This document shows, one piece after another, positions 1-9,256 of a stretch of 62,924 nt of DNA. The stretch is from Chlamydiota bacterium (GTDB taxonomy: Bacteria > Chlamydiota > Chlamydiia > Chlamydiales > Parachlamydiaceae): the NCBI GenBank assembly GCA_013287815.1, contig JABDDC010000007.1, positions 1-62,924 on the forward strand, read 5' to 3'. Made by a program: the position numbers and the translations under genes. Every line of letters begins with the position of its first letter. Position 1 is the first letter of the stretch. The notes under the pieces were generated by a model. The model made no database searches. It saw nothing but the letters and a program-made list of their open reading frames with translations, and was not told where the DNA came from.

Positions 1-9
1 TGAGATAAT

Positions 10-261
10 TTAAAACCTTTCAAGAAGGCCATTGCAATGTTTTATCATATTACGAACAGCACGCCTTTCTTCATTTGCTTCCTTCGATCGTAAACCATGC
101 TTCCAGCTTCCCATCTTCTGGCGCATTTTTCCCTCTGGCGTTTTGGCTCCTGTACTATGGCCGCCATGAAGGCGGCAAACTCGTTTGCCTTTAACGGCAA
201 AATTTTTGCATCGCTGTCCAGACTGCTTCGATTTGGCTTCACAAATCGGTATTGTTTCCAT
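10..261 (-). CDS. HGGxSTG-motif protein, element-encoded
   Basis: An 83-aa basic protein containing the motif LHGGHSTGAKTPEGK in its centre, preceded by four cysteines and histidines (C-x(10)-C-x(11)-C-RLHGG) that could bind a metal. Small proteins with this HGGxSTG signature are common in prophages and phage-derived elements, often near terminase genes; their biochemical role is not established to my knowledge. I chose the ATG at 261 because a GAGG ribosome-binding site lies just upstream; an in-frame ATG at 297 would give 95 aa but lies deeper inside the preceding gene. With this start it overlaps the upstream 232-aa gene by 23 nt, so the two are probably translated together. It is the most promoter-distal gene of the element inside this window, and the operon may continue beyond position 1. 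Confidence 0.75.
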   Translation of the reverse strand: METIPICEAKSKQSGQRCKNFAVKGKRVCRLHGGHSTGAKTPEGKMRQKMGSWKHGLRSKEANEERRAVRNMIKHCNGLLERF

Positions 262-937
262 GAGGTACCTCACTAATTTTTTGTTGTTGCTCCCCACCCC
301 CTACTTGACCCACTATAGCCTGACCTCCACCGTTTACCTGAACGTATTGATGCTGCACTGTGATTTTTTGTTCCCCCTTTTGTCGGTAGTGTACAAGTGC
401 CTCTATTGTTTTCGTGTGCAAGTTTAACAATTTCAAAGCCGTATTCATAAGTATTGGATGCCAAATATGTTTAGCAAAAGTTTCATCATCAAAAAGTACG
501 CTCCTTGCCCTTTCCAGAAAATCCATGCCTTGAGAATATAATACCGCAGCTTGAGCCGCAAGCCTGGCTTCATTCGCATCTTTCGGTTCGGAATCATATA
601 TGCTTTGAACAACGATATTGTTTTTCTTAGCTTCGTCCATACTGTTTGGTAAAGCCTTTACACCAGAAGTAATAATGCTATCAGCAAGCGGTGAGTTTGA
701 TGTTCCCGATAACTGTTGTAACTCATTTTGCCGTGATATATCTTCCTTGTCTGCTGTGAACCTCTTTATTGACAGTTTTGCCGTACCATCTTTTTCTTCC
801 ATAAAGAATTCTATCGGGCATTTTCTGTTTTTTCCTGCTTTCTGTGAAAGGTTGGCTTCTTCCTTTTTTGGCAATCTTGTTTGTTCATTGCAGATGACCT
901 GATTTTGCATCTTCTCTTTTACTTTTTCTTTTTTCAT
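239..937 (-). CDS. Hypothetical element protein, 232 aa
   Basis: The first 80 or so residues are charged and low in complexity. Residues from about 110 on form a helical domain (SEPKDANEARLAAQAAVLYS and onward) ending in a basic stretch and the sequence QHQYVQVNGGGQAIVGQV. That tail resembles proteins that accompany HGGxSTG proteins in prophage-like regions of alphaproteobacteria and chlamydiae; this is recollection, not a search result. AGGA lies just before the ATG at 937. It is followed by the HGGxSTG gene with a 23-nt overlap and preceded by a 110-nt gap after the DUF3987 gene, which contains GGGACAAAA-type tandem repeats. Function unknown. Confidence 0.7.
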   Translation of the reverse strand: MKKEKVKEKMQNQVICNEQTRLPKKEEANLSQKAGKNRKCPIEFFMEEKDGTAKLSIKRFTADKEDISRQNELQQLSGTSNSPLADSIITSGVKALPNSMDEAKKNNIVVQSIYDSEPKDANEARLAAQAAVLYSQGMDFLERARSVLFDDETFAKHIWHPILMNTALKLLNLHTKTIEALVHYRQKGEQKITVQHQYVQVNGGGQAIVGQVGGGEQQQKISEVPHGNNTDL

Positions 938-999
938 AACAATCCTTTTTTTGTTTTTCTTTCGGATGGACTATGCATACCTTCCAAATTTCATTTCTA

Positions 1000-1029
1000 G
1001 GGACAAAAGGGACAATAGGGACAAAAATA
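1000..1029. repeat. Tandem GGGACAAAA-like repeats
   Basis: Three imperfect 9-10 bp units of the form GGGACAAWA lie in the gap between the DUF3987 gene and the 232-aa gene. A closely similar tract occurs on the opposite strand at 5371-5400 near the tRNA end of the element. Both may be protein-binding sites or chance low-complexity sequence. Confidence 0.45.
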
Positions 1030-1047
1030 TCCCTATTGCGACAATAT

Positions 1048-2532
1048 TTATTCGAATAAGAGGGGGTTGACCTCATAGATACAACTTGGCCTTCCTATAC
1101 TTTTATTAATCTCAATTTCTTGCAAAATATCACGCTCACCAAGTATTGCCAGGCTGGGTTTCAATTCATCCTTTTTGACGCGGCGAAACTTTCTTTGGCA
1201 TTCTCGAAAGGTAAATTGCCTGATATTTTCCTGCTTAATCCATTGATAAATTGTTCCTGCCACCTGCATTGCATTGTCTTGTTGCAGGAGGTCAAAAACA
1301 ACGAGAGCATGTTTTGTTAGGGCGTGTCCAATTTTTACCGCTGAAGTCAAATCCTCAGAGGATATTTGATGCTGCCAAGGCTTCTCGAAAGCATAACGCA
1401 TGATATGCAGCAAAGCGGCGATTCGGGCTATTGCGCCGGGAAGCTTGCCTGCCCAATCGGTGATATGAGAAAGATGGCCAATTTCTTCTCCCATTAACGA
1501 TTCCACGGTTTTGGCATAACTTAGCCACTTGGCATAAGCCTCTTCCGATAATATTAAAGAGCATAGGCTCCTTTTGCCGTTCTTAACAGAGACAGGGTGA
1601 TTCATAAGAGTCTGCAAAGCCCTTTGGTATAACTGGACACATTCTTTATCCATAGGAGCTTCACAGAAAGTTCTGGAGCCAATATTTGATTTTGGCATGA
1701 CATATAGGAAGCGACCGAGAAGACCTCTGCCTCGGAATGTTTTATTGCGGCACATGTTTTTTAGTACTTCAGGTTGTATTGTCAGCCCCATTGTTAGGAT
1801 AGCCCTTTCCATAAAGATTGGCGGCTTTGACCCTCTATCAACACGGACAGGACTTGCAGAATGTGACTGTAAAAATAAATCGATGTTAGCTTTGCCATCT
1901 GAATATAAACCGCCGAGTATATCAAAAATGCCCCCTTCATCACTCAGCAATGACATTGCTTCATCGTTCGTTGACATAATGGTTGCCAACTGTTCAGGGG
2001 TTACGTCGCTAGTCCAAATTTGTGGGCATGAGGGCACCTCCACCAGTTCTTGTTCTAATAATTCAATATCATTTTGAATGTCGTCATATTGAGTTTCATC
2101 TGCTCTTGAGGCAAGAATGCGAAGTTCCTTAAGCCTAGCTTCAGCGGTTTTTCTCTTGCTCTGGGCAGATTTAATCAAGGGTTCCATGATTGCTTTCTGT
2201 TCCGATTCCCATTTGCGCAATGGGGCTGTAACTTCACCATACACCTTAGTTTTTCTTGAGGCTGGGGGTAGAACAATGACTGGCCAAAGATTGACAGGCT
2301 CGTGATAGTCGGATTTAACTTGCACCTGATATCGATTTTGGGATGCTGTAGCTACCGCCGATAAAGTCAGCATAGCCGACAGTTCAATCGGGGTTTCAGT
2401 TGATCGGGCAAGTTCATTCACAAACTGTTCGAAGGGCGAAGGGAAGACATTGTCCGGCCAAGGGTTCAAAGGAACCTCCTCTAAAGGAAGAGGAGGGTTC
2501 CATTCATGATTATTGAAGGTCGATGCTTGCAT
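1048..2532 (-). CDS. DUF3987 (YfjI-like) protein
   Basis: A 494-aa protein with the arrangement of DUF3987/YfjI-type proteins of phages, satellites and plasmids. It has an N-terminal segment with FPSPFEQFVNELAR, a variant P-loop region (VLPPASRKTKVYGEVTAPL, about residue 88 on), a central charged helix, and a SDEGGIFDILGG block near residue 200 reminiscent of a Walker B/sensor region. Members are thought to act in element replication as primase- or helicase-associated proteins; this is family knowledge and the exact activity is unproven. The P-loop is not canonical (SRKTK where GKS/T is expected), so ATP binding is uncertain. RBS GGAGATAAAAC precedes the ATG at 2532. The upstream 115-aa gene ends 3 nt before this start, so translation is probably coupled. 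Confidence 0.75.
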   Translation of the reverse strand: MQASTFNNHEWNPPLPLEEVPLNPWPDNVFPSPFEQFVNELARSTETPIELSAMLTLSAVATASQNRYQVQVKSDYHEPVNLWPVIVLPPASRKTKVYGEVTAPLRKWESEQKAIMEPLIKSAQSKRKTAEARLKELRILASRADETQYDDIQNDIELLEQELVEVPSCPQIWTSDVTPEQLATIMSTNDEAMSLLSDEGGIFDILGGLYSDGKANIDLFLQSHSASPVRVDRGSKPPIFMERAILTMGLTIQPEVLKNMCRNKTFRGRGLLGRFLYVMPKSNIGSRTFCEAPMDKECVQLYQRALQTLMNHPVSVKNGKRSLCSLILSEEAYAKWLSYAKTVESLMGEEIGHLSHITDWAGKLPGAIARIAALLHIMRYAFEKPWQHQISSEDLTSAVKIGHALTKHALVVFDLLQQDNAMQVAGTIYQWIKQENIRQFTFRECQRKFRRVKKDELKPSLAILGERDILQEIEINKSIGRPSCIYEVNPLLFE

Positions 2533-2535
2533 GTT

Positions 2536-2883
2536 TTATCTCCTTCCCTTATCATGACTGTTGTTTCCGGGTAGTTTATTTGAAGATTTTGGGGCGGCTG
2601 CCAGGCCGTCCTTTTTTAGGAATTCTCCAACCATAGGTTTTAATTCAGGAGGAATGTAATACCTACCTGGACTACAAACCTTCCCATCTCGATCAAGACA
2701 TTCAAAAGATTTAGTTTTAATGGTGTCTCGGAATCCGTTTTCTCTTAATTCAAAGACAATTTGTCTTGGATTAAGCGCGCCAATGATTATTCCCAAATCT
2801 TTAACTTCGATACTATCTTTAGCAAGAAGAGCATCAAGCGCTCTTCTTTGCCTTTGGCTATGAATTTTTAAATAATCAATCAT
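2536..2883 (-). CDS. Hypothetical winged-helix-like protein, 115 aa
   Basis: Starts at the ATG at 2883, which overlaps the stop of the AlpA-like gene in an ATGA arrangement and has GGAGG upstream; an earlier in-frame ATG (2919) would add 12 residues inside the previous gene and is less likely. The protein is basic, with helices around residues 1-35 and a possible helix-turn-helix followed by a strand pair (RQIVFELRENGF, then FECLDRDGKVCSPGRYYIP). This suggests a small DNA-binding protein, which is inference. It lies between the AlpA-like regulator and the DUF3987 gene in a tightly packed minus-strand operon. Confidence 0.65.
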   Translation of the reverse strand: MIDYLKIHSQRQRRALDALLAKDSIEVKDLGIIIGALNPRQIVFELRENGFRDTIKTKSFECLDRDGKVCSPGRYYIPPELKPMVGEFLKKDGLAAAPKSSNKLPGNNSHDKGRR

Positions 2884-3101
2884 ACTAGACCTCCTTTGGC
2901 GTTTCTCTCTTCCACCCATCGGAAGAAAGCCGCTTCGTCGATCAGTACTCTTCTTCCAACACGCTTAATGACTTTGTCAAAACCATTTTTTTTAGCGTGA
3001 AAAATAAGGTGCCGCATTCCGCCTGGAGGAGGCCATGAGTGAGGCCATTTTGTTGCTGTGTATAATTTAGGGTTTGATTTATTTTCGAGTTGATCGGTCA
3101 T
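2880..3101 (-). CDS. AlpA/excisionase-like DNA-binding protein
   Basis: A 73-aa protein whose C-terminal half (VIKRVGRRVLIDEAAFFRWV, about residues 45-64) has the helix-wing form of AlpA/excisionase MerR-like domains, in which a basic wing is followed by the helix DEAAFFRWVEE. Proteins of this class control excision or activate element promoters, as P4-phage AlpA does. It is the first gene after a 286-nt regulatory gap holding a palindromic motif (3224-3304) and is coupled to the next gene by an ATGA overlap. Its likely roles are recombination directionality factor for the integrase encoded upstream, autoregulator, or both. Confidence 0.72.
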   Translation of the reverse strand: MTDQLENKSNPKLYTATKWPHSWPPPGGMRHLIFHAKKNGFDKVIKRVGRRVLIDEAAFFRWVEERNAKGGLV

Positions 3102-3152
3102 TTGACTTTACCTTTCTTTTTTGTTTAAAGCAGCTAACGTCGGCACAATGCC

Positions 3153-3170
3153 AAGCAATTTCGCTTGCTT
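3153..3170. other. Short hairpin AAGCAA...TTGCTT
   Basis: Six-bp arms around a 6-nt loop in the leader upstream of the AlpA-like gene. Too short to assign a function; it may shape the transcript leader. Confidence 0.25.
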
Positions 3171-3223
3171 TTGGTTCAAAGTTAAAAGGTGTCTGATTAT
3201 TTAAATAACGGCGGATGAAAATT

Positions 3224-3304
3224 AATTCCCCGATAGCTTATCGGGGAATTCTTTCAAGGGAAGTACATTGTTTTTACAGGCTGGAATTTACTTATCGGGG
3301 AATT
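3224..3304. promoter_or_regulatory. Palindromic operator plus third half-site (TATCGGGGAATT)
   Basis: The 12-mer AATTCCCCGATA (3224-3235) is followed after 3 nt by its exact reverse complement TATCGGGGAATT (3239-3250), and a third exact copy of TATCGGGGAATT occurs at 3293-3304. The set lies in the only sizeable non-coding gap inside the element's operon, directly upstream of the AlpA-like gene. A perfect palindrome with an extra half-site is typical of a repressor or activator operator, or of recombination-protein sites. What binds it is inference; the AlpA-like protein is the nearest candidate. Confidence 0.6.
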
Positions 3305-3387
3305 ACCTTTGTAAGCAAGGGGATTTTTTTAAGAAATCTAGTCAGACATGCAATTGCAAGGGAGGAATTATTTTTCATAAAACGGAA

Positions 3388-4125
3388 TTATTCATTTATT
3401 TTTGATATATTGGACTTTGGGCCAGGCTTTTTCTCGCCGGGAAAAAGATCACTAAACCATTCGGGGTCAACTTGGCACCCATCATAATCATCACCTTGGA
3501 TAGCTGGTATTTCTCCAATTTTATTGATTAATGCAACTAATTTATTCATGTCATCGCTGCGAGCAAGGGCTGTAGGGGATATGAATTTTTTATCTTTATT
3601 TTTTTGGTTTCTCCAAAAAAGGTCAGCCGCATAGCGCATAATATCTCTTCTATGGGATTCCTTTCTGAATCTTGTTTTTGTCTTAGTTTCTTCTTCATCG
3701 TGAGATACTTCAATCTCATTTTCCTCCTCAGTTATTTCTTCTATGATATGCAAATGCATAGGCACGGGCACTTTCTTTTCTTTTAGAAATGACACGAATT
3801 TACGAACGAGTACATAATTTTGTGCTGGACATGCGATATGACCCAGATGATTTGTAAGTAAATCAACAAGACATTCGCTATCTATAGCTGAGAGTAGTGG
3901 AACTAGGGCGAACTTATCCAGCATGGCTATCATTTTTGGATTCAACCCATAATAAATAAGAACAGCTTGTGGAATATCCCATGAGTTCAATCTCAAAGGC
4001 TTTTCATCAAAAGGAAATTTCTTCCTGAGTTCATCCAGCAGAATTTCAGGGTTCTTGTGAACGCATTCATATTGATTCCATACTTTAAGATAGTAAGAAA
4101 AGGAAATTTGATCGTAATCTAACAT
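3388..4125 (-). CDS. Hypothetical protein, 245 aa, element-encoded
   Basis: I do not recognise a family. The sequence is mostly helical with a strongly acidic linker (EEITEEENEIEVSHDEEETK, about residues 129-148) and a basic segment after it (KTKTRFRKESHRR). The C-terminus ends in a second charged part with DDYDGCQVDPEWFSDLF. The ATG at 4125 directly follows the integrase stop codon (TAAATG), so the gene is almost certainly co-transcribed and probably translationally coupled with the integrase. It is the last gene before the 286-nt regulatory gap. Co-expression with the integrase suggests a role in element maintenance or regulation, but the sequence alone does not show this. Confidence 0.6.
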   Translation of the reverse strand: MLDYDQISFSYYLKVWNQYECVHKNPEILLDELRKKFPFDEKPLRLNSWDIPQAVLIYYGLNPKMIAMLDKFALVPLLSAIDSECLVDLLTNHLGHIACPAQNYVLVRKFVSFLKEKKVPVPMHLHIIEEITEEENEIEVSHDEEETKTKTRFRKESHRRDIMRYAADLFWRNQKNKDKKFISPTALARSDDMNKLVALINKIGEIPAIQGDDYDGCQVDPEWFSDLFPGEKKPGPKSNISKINE

Positions 4126-5190
4126 TTATGCTCCAAAAAGTTTTTGATTCATTTTTTCTACAACATTTGATGTGTGTGACTCTGATAGGTGAGCATATCT
4201 TTTGACCATGCTCAAAGTTTTATGTCCAAGTACTTCGGCGATTTCAGCCAAGCTCGCGCCATTCATCAGAAGATAGCTGGCGCAGCTGTGACGGCAATCA
4301 TGGAAGCGGAAGTTTGAGATGTTCCCCTTTTTTAATGCCTGCTCCCAGGGGAATCTTAAGTCCATCGGTTTGTCCGCATCATCTTTGGAGGGAAATAGAA
4401 GGCCAAAAATTTGTCCTTTAGTCAGTCCATATGATTGCACGAGTTCCAAAGCATGGCCGCGGAGAGCGACGACTCTTCTTTCTCCATTTTTGGTTTCGTG
4501 CAGGATGATTTTGCCTTTGAAGATGTCAATATTTTCCCATCGGAGATTCATCAGCTCGCCTTGACGCATTCCAGTTGACAAGGCAAGGACAACAACAATG
4601 TATAGATAGGGATTAGAACTGCCTTTACTGGAAGCCAGCAGCGCCTCTCTTTCGCTGTCGTCGAGGAAGCGGACTCGGCCTCTCGGTTCAGTGGGCTTGG
4701 TGACTTTTCTCATAGGGGAGTCTTCCAGCCAGCCCCATTCCTTCGTAGCAATGGTAATGGCATGTGACAGGGCAGCCAAATATCGAACGACTGTGGAAGG
4801 GGAGCGAATGGTTCCTTTGATGGTTTTTCCTTTTAATAGGATGTCCCGCTGTTCGGCAATGAGTGCGGGTGTCAGGTCAGACAATAGGCAATAGCCTATC
4901 TGCTTTTTCCACCAAAGGAGCTGAGCGGTTGTTGAAGAGCCATTTTTCGGCTTTGTCGGAATGACATTTTCAATATAGCGGTCAATGAGTGCGCCAAGGG
5001 TGTGTTTTTTAGCCTCAGCAGTTTTGAAGTGTCGACCTTCCCGCATGGCGGCTTCGGTCTGTTGTGCCCAAAGCTTGGCATCGGTTTTGCGGTCGAAGGT
5101 TGCGGTTGCTGTTGGGTGACCTTTCAACCTGACCTGAACCCGGAAATGAGTTGCGCCATTATCTGTTTTTCTTTCTTGAATGTAAGCCAT
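4126..5190 (-). CDS. Tyrosine-family site-specific integrase
   Basis: A 354-aa phage-type integrase. An N-terminal arm-binding domain (AYIQERKTDNGATHFRVQV) is followed by a core-binding SAM-like domain and a catalytic domain with the full set of residues: Arg209 (STGMRQGEL), Lys234 (KNGERR), His297 and Arg300 (HDCRHS), His323 (LGHKT) and Tyr332 (KRYAHLS). I chose the ATG at 5190, preceded by CGGAGG; the longer 383-aa frame has no such site. The gene points away from the 3' end of tRNA-Asn about 330 nt upstream, the classic geometry for an element integrated at a tRNA 3' end. It heads the minus-strand element operon, and the next gene begins directly at its stop codon. Confidence 0.93.
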   Translation of the reverse strand: MAYIQERKTDNGATHFRVQVRLKGHPTATATFDRKTDAKLWAQQTEAAMREGRHFKTAEAKKHTLGALIDRYIENVIPTKPKNGSSTTAQLLWWKKQIGYCLLSDLTPALIAEQRDILLKGKTIKGTIRSPSTVVRYLAALSHAITIATKEWGWLEDSPMRKVTKPTEPRGRVRFLDDSEREALLASSKGSSNPYLYIVVVLALSTGMRQGELMNLRWENIDIFKGKIILHETKNGERRVVALRGHALELVQSYGLTKGQIFGLLFPSKDDADKPMDLRFPWEQALKKGNISNFRFHDCRHSCASYLLMNGASLAEIAEVLGHKTLSMVKRYAHLSESHTSNVVEKMNQKLFGA

Positions 5191-5307
5191 TTTTCCTCCG
5201 TTTTGTTGTTTTGTTAACAACGACGGATTGTTAATCAACTGGCGCACTTGGAAAAATCGACCCGAAAAGGCATTCACAAGCCTTTCGTCTTCGATAACTC
5301 TTACTTT

Positions 5308-5325
5308 TGGTGCACTGGTGGTGCA
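5308..5325. promoter_or_regulatory. Paired TGGTGCA sites, 11 bp apart
   Basis: TGGTGCA occurs at 5308-5314 and 5319-5325, exactly one helical turn apart. The inverted form TGCACCA occurs as a second pair at 5453-5459 and 5464-5470, also 11 bp apart. Both pairs lie between the integrase and the tRNA. They look like arm-type integrase or excisionase sites; this is inference from spacing and position. Confidence 0.5.
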
Positions 5326-5370
5326 TTAAAAGAATAAAGTTAACAAGTTGCGTCATTCGCTGGTCAATAG

Positions 5371-5400
5371 GTTTTGTCCCTATTGTCCTTTTTGTCCTTT
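5371..5400. repeat. Opposite-strand partner of the 1000-1029 repeat
   Basis: Read on the minus strand this tract is made of GGACAAAA-like units and closely matches 1000-1029. The two are in inverted orientation within the element, and their role is unknown. Confidence 0.4.
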
Positions 5401-5421
5401 GGTTTTGGTTTAGTCATGACA

Positions 5422-5500
5422 ACGAGAGTTGTTGCCATTTTTTGCGAGCGAGTGCACCATCAGTGCACCATTAGACAAAAATGGCAGCTACAACTCTCGT
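5422..5500. repeat. Imperfect inverted repeat enclosing TGCACCA pair
   Basis: Arms at 5422-5442 and 5477-5500 match over about 21 bp except for a 3-nt bulge (cores ACGAGAGTTGT and ACAACTCTCGT). The intervening loop carries the two TGCACCA sites at 5453-5470. The structure sits 24 nt from the tRNA 3' end, where the attachment site of the element should be. Confidence 0.6.
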
Positions 5501-5523
5501 CGTAACTGCCTAATAATTAAAAT

Positions 5524-5595
5524 CTCCGGAAGAAGGATTCGAACCTACGACCAACGGATTAACAGTCCGCTGCTCTACCGCTGAGCTATTCCGGA
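5524..5595 (-). tRNA. tRNA-Asn (GUU)
   Basis: A 72-nt cloverleaf on the minus strand. The acceptor stem is TCCGGAA/TTCCGGA with discriminator G, the D arm contains AGCTCAGCGGTAGAGC, the anticodon loop is CTGTTAA (anticodon GTT) and the T loop is GGTTCGAATCC. CCA is not encoded, the following bases being ATT. Its 3' end faces the integrase gene, making it the probable integration target of the element at 1-5523. Confidence 0.95.
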
Positions 5596-5714
5596 ATAGA
5601 GAACTGACATATTAAAAAATCGGCAATTTTAAGACAAGTCTTTTTGCAATGAAAAATACGTTAAGGGTGCAATTAAAAGTGATTGCTTGAATAGACCCTA
5701 CTTTCAGGTAGTTG

Positions 5715-7001
5715 TTAATAGCCATTGCCGTGATCCCTCAATTTATAGGAGATGTTTTCAACCACAAGCTTTAGATTATTTTCTTTCAATTTTTCGATCG
5801 CATCATTTAGCATTTCGCAGCCCGGAAAATTACCAATTGTCAGATGGCGCAGTTGTTTAAAGAGTTCGAATTGGGCTACATGTTCAGCAGAAAGTTCCCA
5901 ATATTCCATATCGATTGTTTGTAGAGTGGGAACGGCATTGGCAAGTTCGGGAATGACCCGATCTTCGGGGGCAAGTTCATTATCAAGTTTCATAGAAAAA
6001 TTGGTGAGATTGACGAAAGTTTTCAAACATGATACCGCACGCAGTGTATCTGGAAAGCGGCTCCAGTTTAGGCAAAGGACTGTTAAATGGCTGGAGAGAA
6101 ATTTAGCAATGACCTCTAGAATGTCATTCTCATAGGACATGGAATTGATTTTGAAATGGGTGAGTTTCTTATTCTTTTTTAAAAACTCAAAATCTTTTAT
6201 TTGTACTTTTTCCAAACCAGATATTTTAAGGAATTGCAGTTCTGCTAAATGGGCGATTCTAATAAAAGAATAGGAAGACAGATTCTTTGAACCGATATTT
6301 AGCTTTTCAAGTTTTGGCGATCTCTTTAAAAGTTCAGGTAAGTTCCCATCATTGAGATTATCGGAATGGAGTTTGAGGTTATTCATTTTTTCCAGCCGCC
6401 CGATGGCAACGTCAAAAGTTCTTTGGTCACCTCTACGTACACATACTCTCAGACTGCTTAATTTAGGGTTGGTATTAGTGATGGCGTCCAACATGTCCGG
6501 TGTGATTTTGTGGTAGCTTCTAATGCGAAGAGATTGGAGTTTGGGCTGTATACCATTTTCAACTGACATGGAAGTTGCCAATATCGTACTATAGAAGTTA
6601 GTCGCAGTTTCAATTGTAAAAATTGGTTTTTCCCACAATAAGATTCCTGATGTAAGTTGAGAGTTGTATACCCCTTTTTTGGATTCGATTGATTTGAGGT
6701 TAGGGCATTGATTGAAGGTCTCTACTATCCTTAGAGCGATGTTTTGACAGTTGCCTCTAGTAAAATAGTATGGAACGAAAGTTAAGGCGGTAGCATGCTC
6801 TTTGAAAATCCTGAAATAGCGGGCTCGTGCATCATGGCTTGGCAACGATGCGATGTTCCATTCGATTGACTCGAGGAAATGCGACATCTGTTCATTGACT
6901 TGAGTTTCATCAAATATAAATTCATCAGGGTTTTGATCGTATTGATACAGCTGTTGCTGATAAGGGGTGGGGAAAAGTAAAGACGAGACGTAACCTATCA
7001 T
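5715..7001 (-). CDS. Leucine-rich-repeat protein
   Basis: A 428-aa protein with irregular leucine-rich repeats from about residue 150 to 410 (for example PKLQSLRIRSY, PKLSSLRVCV, PKLEKLNIGSKNL, AELQFLKISGLEKV, LTVLCLNWSRF, LQTIDMEYWEL, LRHLTIGNF). The units are of the F-box/RI-type form, with conserved L-x-x-L-x-I/L strands. The N-terminal 140 residues are not LRR-like. There is no signal peptide. Amoeba-associated chlamydiae carry many LRR proteins, several suspected to be effectors; a role at the host interface is inference from family and lineage only. It is a single gene between the tRNA and groEL. Confidence 0.75.
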   Translation of the reverse strand: MIGYVSSLLFPTPYQQQLYQYDQNPDEFIFDETQVNEQMSHFLESIEWNIASLPSHDARARYFRIFKEHATALTFVPYYFTRGNCQNIALRIVETFNQCPNLKSIESKKGVYNSQLTSGILLWEKPIFTIETATNFYSTILATSMSVENGIQPKLQSLRIRSYHKITPDMLDAITNTNPKLSSLRVCVRRGDQRTFDVAIGRLEKMNNLKLHSDNLNDGNLPELLKRSPKLEKLNIGSKNLSSYSFIRIAHLAELQFLKISGLEKVQIKDFEFLKKNKKLTHFKINSMSYENDILEVIAKFLSSHLTVLCLNWSRFPDTLRAVSCLKTFVNLTNFSMKLDNELAPEDRVIPELANAVPTLQTIDMEYWELSAEHVAQFELFKQLRHLTIGNFPGCEMLNDAIEKLKENNLKLVVENISYKLRDHGNGY

Positions 7002-7151
7002 TGGAATCCTTAAGAAAACTTAATTGACAAAATCTGATCAATACTAAACTAAATCGTCATTTTTTTAAATGAACATTATTTTTTTAATAAGATAGGGCAC
7101 GGGATACAAGTGGAAAGGCTGAGGGCTGAGGGCTGATGAAATGGACTATAA

Positions 7152-7191
7152 TGGGACGAAGGGACTTATTTTCATAAGTCCCATTCGTCCC
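7152..7191 (-). terminator. Hairpin downstream of groEL
   Basis: An 18-bp stem with a single bulged base (GGGACGAA and ATAAGTCCC cores) and a 4-nt loop, lying 20 nt past the groEL stop. On the minus strand it is followed by ATTATAG rather than a clear U run, so it may stabilise or terminate the groESL transcript, or be a repeat remnant. Confidence 0.4.
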
Positions 7192-7211
7192 AGTTTAGCC
7201 TTTAGCCTTTT

Positions 7212-8849
<1,638 letters not shown>

Positions 8850-8855
8850 TTATAT

Positions 8856-9182
8856 TTATTTTTCTACAATGGCAATGATGTCATCAGCTCGAAGGATGAC
8901 TAATTCTTCATCGTTCAATGTGACTTCTTGTCCGGAATATTTTTCCATGAGGATGATGTCGCCTACTTTGACGGGCATGGGGATGATTGTCCCATTTTTT
9001 TCTTTTGTGCCGCTGCCGATGGCTACTACTTCAGCTTGTTCTTGCTTCTTTTTGGCTGTATCGGGAAGGATGATGCCTCCTTTTAATTTCTCTTCCGCGG
9101 CGAGGCGACGGACGAGGACCCGATTTCCCAATGGTAGTAATTTTGTGGCTGGACGAGATGCTAATTGTTGTGTTTGAGCCAT
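8856..9182 (-). CDS. groES: Co-chaperonin GroES
   Basis: A 108-aa co-chaperonin forming the heptameric lid of GroEL. The family core is intact: PLGNRVLVRRL, the mobile loop EKLKGGIILPD, KVGDIILMEKYSG and the C-terminal ILRADDIIAIVE. It has about 12 extra residues at the N-terminus compared with E. coli GroES, as chlamydial forms tend to have. AAGGAG lies 6 nt before the ATG. The promoter region lies between this start and the pepF stop and includes a CIRCE-like operator. Confidence 0.97.
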   Translation of the reverse strand: MAQTQQLASRPATKLLPLGNRVLVRRLAAEEKLKGGIILPDTAKKKQEQAEVVAIGSGTKEKNGTIIPMPVKVGDIILMEKYSGQEVTLNDEELVILRADDIIAIVEK

Positions 9183-9256
9183 ATAAGAATCTCCTTAATT
9201 GATAATTGAGTAAGCTATGAAAATACATGATGAGATGATTTTCTCGCAAGTGAAAT

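Larger units (their letters stand above)
5191..5523. other. Putative attachment-site region between integrase and tRNA-Asn
   Basis: This 333-nt gap has no credible gene. It contains the two pairs of TGGTGCA/TGCACCA sites, the 5422-5500 inverted repeat and a GGACAAAA-like tract. The crossover site itself would be expected in or next to the tRNA 3' end (5524 onward). I see no second copy of the tRNA 3' end in this window, so the distal attachment site lies beyond position 1. Confidence 0.55.

Noticed and set aside
1697-2077. 126-codon plus-strand frame inside the DUF3987 gene
   Set aside because: Antisense to a longer gene with domain character and good RBS; a frame shadow.
7152-7191. Confident rho-independent terminator after groEL
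   Set aside because: The stem is strong but no U run follows it on the minus strand; kept only as a low-confidence call.
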